From an uncultured Oscillospiraceae bacterium (GTDB lineage: Bacteria; Bacillota; Clostridia; UBA1381): a DNA stretch of 7,678 nucleotides. The notes beneath the pieces were generated by a model. The model ran no database searches and was not told the DNA's origin. It saw only the letters and a program-made list of their open reading frames with translations. A program made the translations under genes and the position numbers. The stretch is from the NCBI GenBank assembly GCA_945876665.1, contig CAMCPC010000053.1, positions 1 to 7,678 on the forward strand. Direction: 5' to 3'. Shown here piece by piece: positions 6,048 through 7,678 of this stretch; the first letter of the stretch is position 1, and the number at the start of each line of letters is the position of its first letter.

Positions 6048-6488
6048 TTACTTTATTTCGCCTGTCCATGCGATTGGGTTCTGAGCCTGATGCTCGTGTT
6101 CCTCGCCCTTATAAACACGTAGTCTTGTAAGAGCCTTTCTTCCAAGTGTGTTGTTCGGAAGCATTCCGTTTACTGCATACATAACAGCCTTTTCAGGATT
6201 TTCTGCCATAAGCTTGTCGTAGTGGATTTCCTTAATTCCGCCTACCCAGCCTGTGTGGTAGTAACGAATCTTCTGATTAAGCTTGTTTCCTGTAAGGACA
6301 ATCTTATCAGCGTTGATAACGATAACGTGGTCACCGCAATCTACGTTTGGTGTGAATGTAGGTAAGTGCTTACCTCTTAATATGCTTGCAACTGTTGCTG
6401 CAACACGGCCAAGAGGCTTGTTTGCTGCGTCAACAACGTACCACTTTCTTTCAACGTCTTGTGGCTTCTGCAAATAGCTTGAATTCAT
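6048..6488 (-). CDS. rplM: 50S ribosomal protein L13
   Basis: L13 is an early assembly protein of the large subunit. The 146-residue product has the usual length. Visible conserved parts are [17 protein letters not shown] (14-30), [15 protein letters not shown] (48-62), the YYHTG segment (76-80) and [15 protein letters not shown] (106-120), followed by [15 protein letters not shown] (124-138). I chose the ATG at 6488 because AGGAGGAA (6503-6496) lies 7 bases upstream and the family N-terminus starts there. An in-frame ATG at 6533 would add 15 residues encoded by the leader and has no good ribosome binding site. It is first in the operon with rpsI. Confidence 0.97.
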   Translation of the reverse strand: MNSSYLQKPQDVERKWYVVDAANKPLGRVAATVASILRGKHLPTFTPNVDCGDHVIVINADKIVLTGNKLNQKIRYYHTGWVGGIKEIHYDKLMAENPEKAVMYAVNGMLPNNTLGRKALTRLRVYKGEEHEHQAQNPIAWTGEIK

Positions 6489-6546
6489 AGTAGTGTTCCT
6501 CCTATACTTAATATTAAACCTGTTAAAGTCCATGCTTTAACTCACA
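6489..6546 (-). ncRNA. rplM leader with hairpin, candidate L13 leader
   Basis: The leader from the predicted start (about 6546) to rplM is about 58 nt. It contains a perfect 7-bp hairpin, GTTAAAG (6541-6535) with CTTTAAC (6528-6522), around a six-base loop CATGGA. A palindromic TTAATATTAA (6517-6508) and then the Shine-Dalgarno follow. Bacillota rplM-rpsI operons are known to carry an L13 leader RNA thought to mediate autoregulation. Position and size fit, but the consensus was not checked against the Rfam model. Confidence 0.55.
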
Positions 6547-6552
6547 ACGGCT

Positions 6553-6581
6553 ATTTTACTACCTTTTTGAACCATTGTCAA
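6553..6581 (-). promoter_or_regulatory. Promoter of the rplM-rpsI operon
   Basis: On the - strand, the -35 TTGACA (6581-6576) is perfect and the -10 TAAAAT (6558-6553) matches five of six, with a 17-base spacer. Immediately upstream (about 6608-6585 on this strand) are dense A and T tracts resembling an UP element, as expected for a highly expressed ribosomal operon. Confidence 0.88.
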
Positions 6582-6720
6582 CACTTTTTTATATTTTTTT
6601 AAAAAATTAAATGGTAATCTCTCGTTTTCTCTTTTTTTCTCTTTTAAACTCTTGAAATCTCAACTTTCATTTTAATTTTTCTGTATTGCTATACATAGAT
6701 TTTGTATTGATTTTGCTGAC
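6582..6720. other. AT-rich divergent intergenic region
   Basis: Between the rplM promoter and the acyltransferase promoter lies non-coding, AT-rich DNA. Its rplM-proximal end holds the A/T tracts noted as a possible UP element. The middle (about 6618-6670) is pyrimidine-rich on the + strand with several TCTC/TCTTTT units. No gene, hairpin or operator could be supported. Confidence 0.6.
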
Positions 6721-6749
6721 TTGACTTATACTATTTTATGACATATAAT
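6721..6749 (+). promoter_or_regulatory. Promoter of the acyltransferase gene
   Basis: TTGACT (6721-6726, five of six) and TATAAT (6744-6749, perfect) are separated by 17 bases. The expected start is near 6756, giving a leader of about 24 nt with AAAGGGGG (6765-6772) as the ribosome binding site. Confidence 0.82.
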
Positions 6750-6779
6750 AAGGTTATCCGACAAAAAGGGGGCGAATAA

Positions 6780-7678
6780 ATGGAAGAATTAAAGAAACAG
6801 GTTAAATATGAATTTGCAAACAACTGCTTTGACCTTTTAAGATTGTACAGTGCATTTTATGTAATGACGCTGCACATAATGCGACATGTGCGCTTGCAGG
6901 AGGTTTCACACATATTCGACTGGTGGAACGGCGTTGTAGTGCTGTTCTGCATCAGCGGATTCCTTGTGCCTGCTTCAATGGAACGCAGCAGGGGAGTATG
7001 GGAATTTCTGAAAAAGCGCGTGCTCAGGATTATTCCGTCAATGTGGGTATGTATTATAGTAGGAATTATTGTGGCGGCTCTTTTCTGCGGGTTTACGCTG
7101 AATAAAACCTTTGTAACATGGTTTGCAGGACAGCTTGTGTTTATACGGGATTTGCCGCAGCCTGATTTTATAAGCAATTTTGGTATCGGAAACTTTCAGG
7201 CAAATTTATGGACAATGATATTTACTGTTCAGTTTTATATTATAACGGCGGTAATATATCGTTTTATAAAAAACAGAAGACTGTGGGTATGGATTTTGGT
7301 GTTGGCGCTGTCATTGGTGTTTAACCTTGCTGTGCCGTATTTGCAGGAAATTCTGCCCGAAACGGGGAAAATAATCGTGTCACATTCCTGTCTGCCGTAT
7401 TTCTATATGTATTTTGCAGGCTGGTTCATGTACCGCTATCGCGAAAAAATTGTGCCTATACTGGCGCGGACAAAGATACTTTGCATAGTATTGTTCATTA
7501 TCCGTGCGCTGTACTGCGAAAAATTCGGTGTACGCGTGGGCGAGTATCAGGACATGATACAGGTTCTTCTGCTGTGTATGCTGACAATCGGCATAGGTTA
7601 CAGCTTCGGTAAAATCAGATTTAAGTTTGATTTGTCCTACGGACTGTATCTGTACCATATGATTATTGTTGATATATT
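6780..7678 (+). CDS. Membrane acyltransferase, acyltransferase-3 family (3' end outside window)
   Basis: The frame stays open from the ATG at 6780 to the window edge, giving 299 residues without a stop, so the gene is partial. AAAGGGGG (6765-6772) lies 7 bases before the ATG. It is a polytopic protein of the acyltransferase-3 (OafA/YrhL-like) family, which moves acetyl or other acyl groups onto cell-surface polysaccharides or lipids. The first helix carries the family's R-X10-H motif (Arg21, His32). Then come LFCISGFLVPASMER (55-69), FLKKRVLRIIPSMW (76-89), LWTMIFTVQFY (143-153) and, near the end, LSYGLYLYHMIIVD (285-298), like the usual SYxLYLxH helix. Odd: the position normally Glu in the WSLxxE motif is Thr149. 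The acceptor substrate is unknown. Antisense open frames here are shadows. Confidence 0.88.
   Translation, partial: MEELKKQVKYEFANNCFDLLRLYSAFYVMTLHIMRHVRLQEVSHIFDWWNGVVVLFCISGFLVPASMERSRGVWEFLKKRVLRIIPSMWVCIIVGIIVAALFCGFTLNKTFVTWFAGQLVFIRDLPQPDFISNFGIGNFQANLWTMIFTVQFYIITAVIYRFIKNRRLWVWILVLALSLVFNLAVPYLQEILPETGKIIVSHSCLPYFYMYFAGWFMYRYREKIVPILARTKILCIVLFIIRALYCEKFGVRVGEYQDMIQVLLLCMLTIGIGYSFGKIRFKFDLSYGLYLYHMIIVDI

Noticed and set aside
6489..6533. Upstream ATG at 6533 extending rplM by 15 residues
   Set aside because: The ATG lies in the loop of the leader hairpin with no strong Shine-Dalgarno, and the L13 family starts near the ATG at 6488, which has AGGAGGAA.
6857..7177. Antisense open frame opposite the acyltransferase, and a second at 7380-7658
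   Set aside because: The + strand frame is open across the whole region and carries clear family motifs, so these are shadows.
1..7678. CRISPR array, tRNA, insertion sequence, prophage or defence island
   Set aside because: No regularly spaced direct repeats, no cloverleaf, and no transposase, integrase or defence domains are present; all long open frames are accounted for by the listed genes.

Overview
The window looks like ordinary chromosome from a low-to-mid-GC member of the Bacillota, most likely a clostridial (Ruminococcus/Eubacterium/Lachnospira-like) gut or anaerobe lineage. This rests on the infC-rpmI-rplT and rplM-rpsI operons, strong purine-rich Shine-Dalgarno sequences, consensus sigma-A promoters, U-tailed intrinsic terminators and a typical Gram-positive lipoprotein. 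No species can be named from the sequence alone.

Layout. Positions 1-120 are non-coding and hold several short GC-rich hairpins. A consensus promoter (124-152) and a structured leader of about 140 nt precede the + strand operon infC (300-812, AUU start), rpmI and rplT, closed by a terminator at 1444-1479. A separate + strand gene encodes a membrane-anchored GGDEF diguanylate cyclase (1572-2618), with its own promoter and terminator. Convergent to it, on the - strand, is a two-gene operon: a HAD phosphatase (4155-4814) followed by malQ, 4-alpha-glucanotransferase (2662-4137), driven by a fully consensus promoter at 4835-4863. Divergent from that is a + strand lipoprotein (4975-5577). It shares a bidirectional terminator (5591-5618) with the - strand operon rplM-rpsI (5639-6488), which has its own promoter and a short hairpin leader. 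At the right edge, a membrane acyltransferase of the acyltransferase-3 family starts at 6780 on the + strand and runs off the window.

How the genes relate. The two ribosomal-protein operons serve translation: initiation factor 3, L35 and L20 in one, L13 and S9 in the other. Both have leaders of the kind that in Bacillota carry autoregulatory RNA structures (L20 leader, L13 leader). malQ acts on maltodextrin or glycogen; its link with the HAD phosphatase is operonic but functionally unproven. The cyclase (c-di-GMP signalling), the lipoprotein and the acyltransferase are single-gene units concerned with the envelope or signalling. I found no tRNA, rRNA, CRISPR array, insertion sequence, phage gene or defence system, and nothing that looks like a novel multi-gene system. 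The points most worth a second look are the RNA leaders and substitutions at conserved positions in the cyclase and the acyltransferase.
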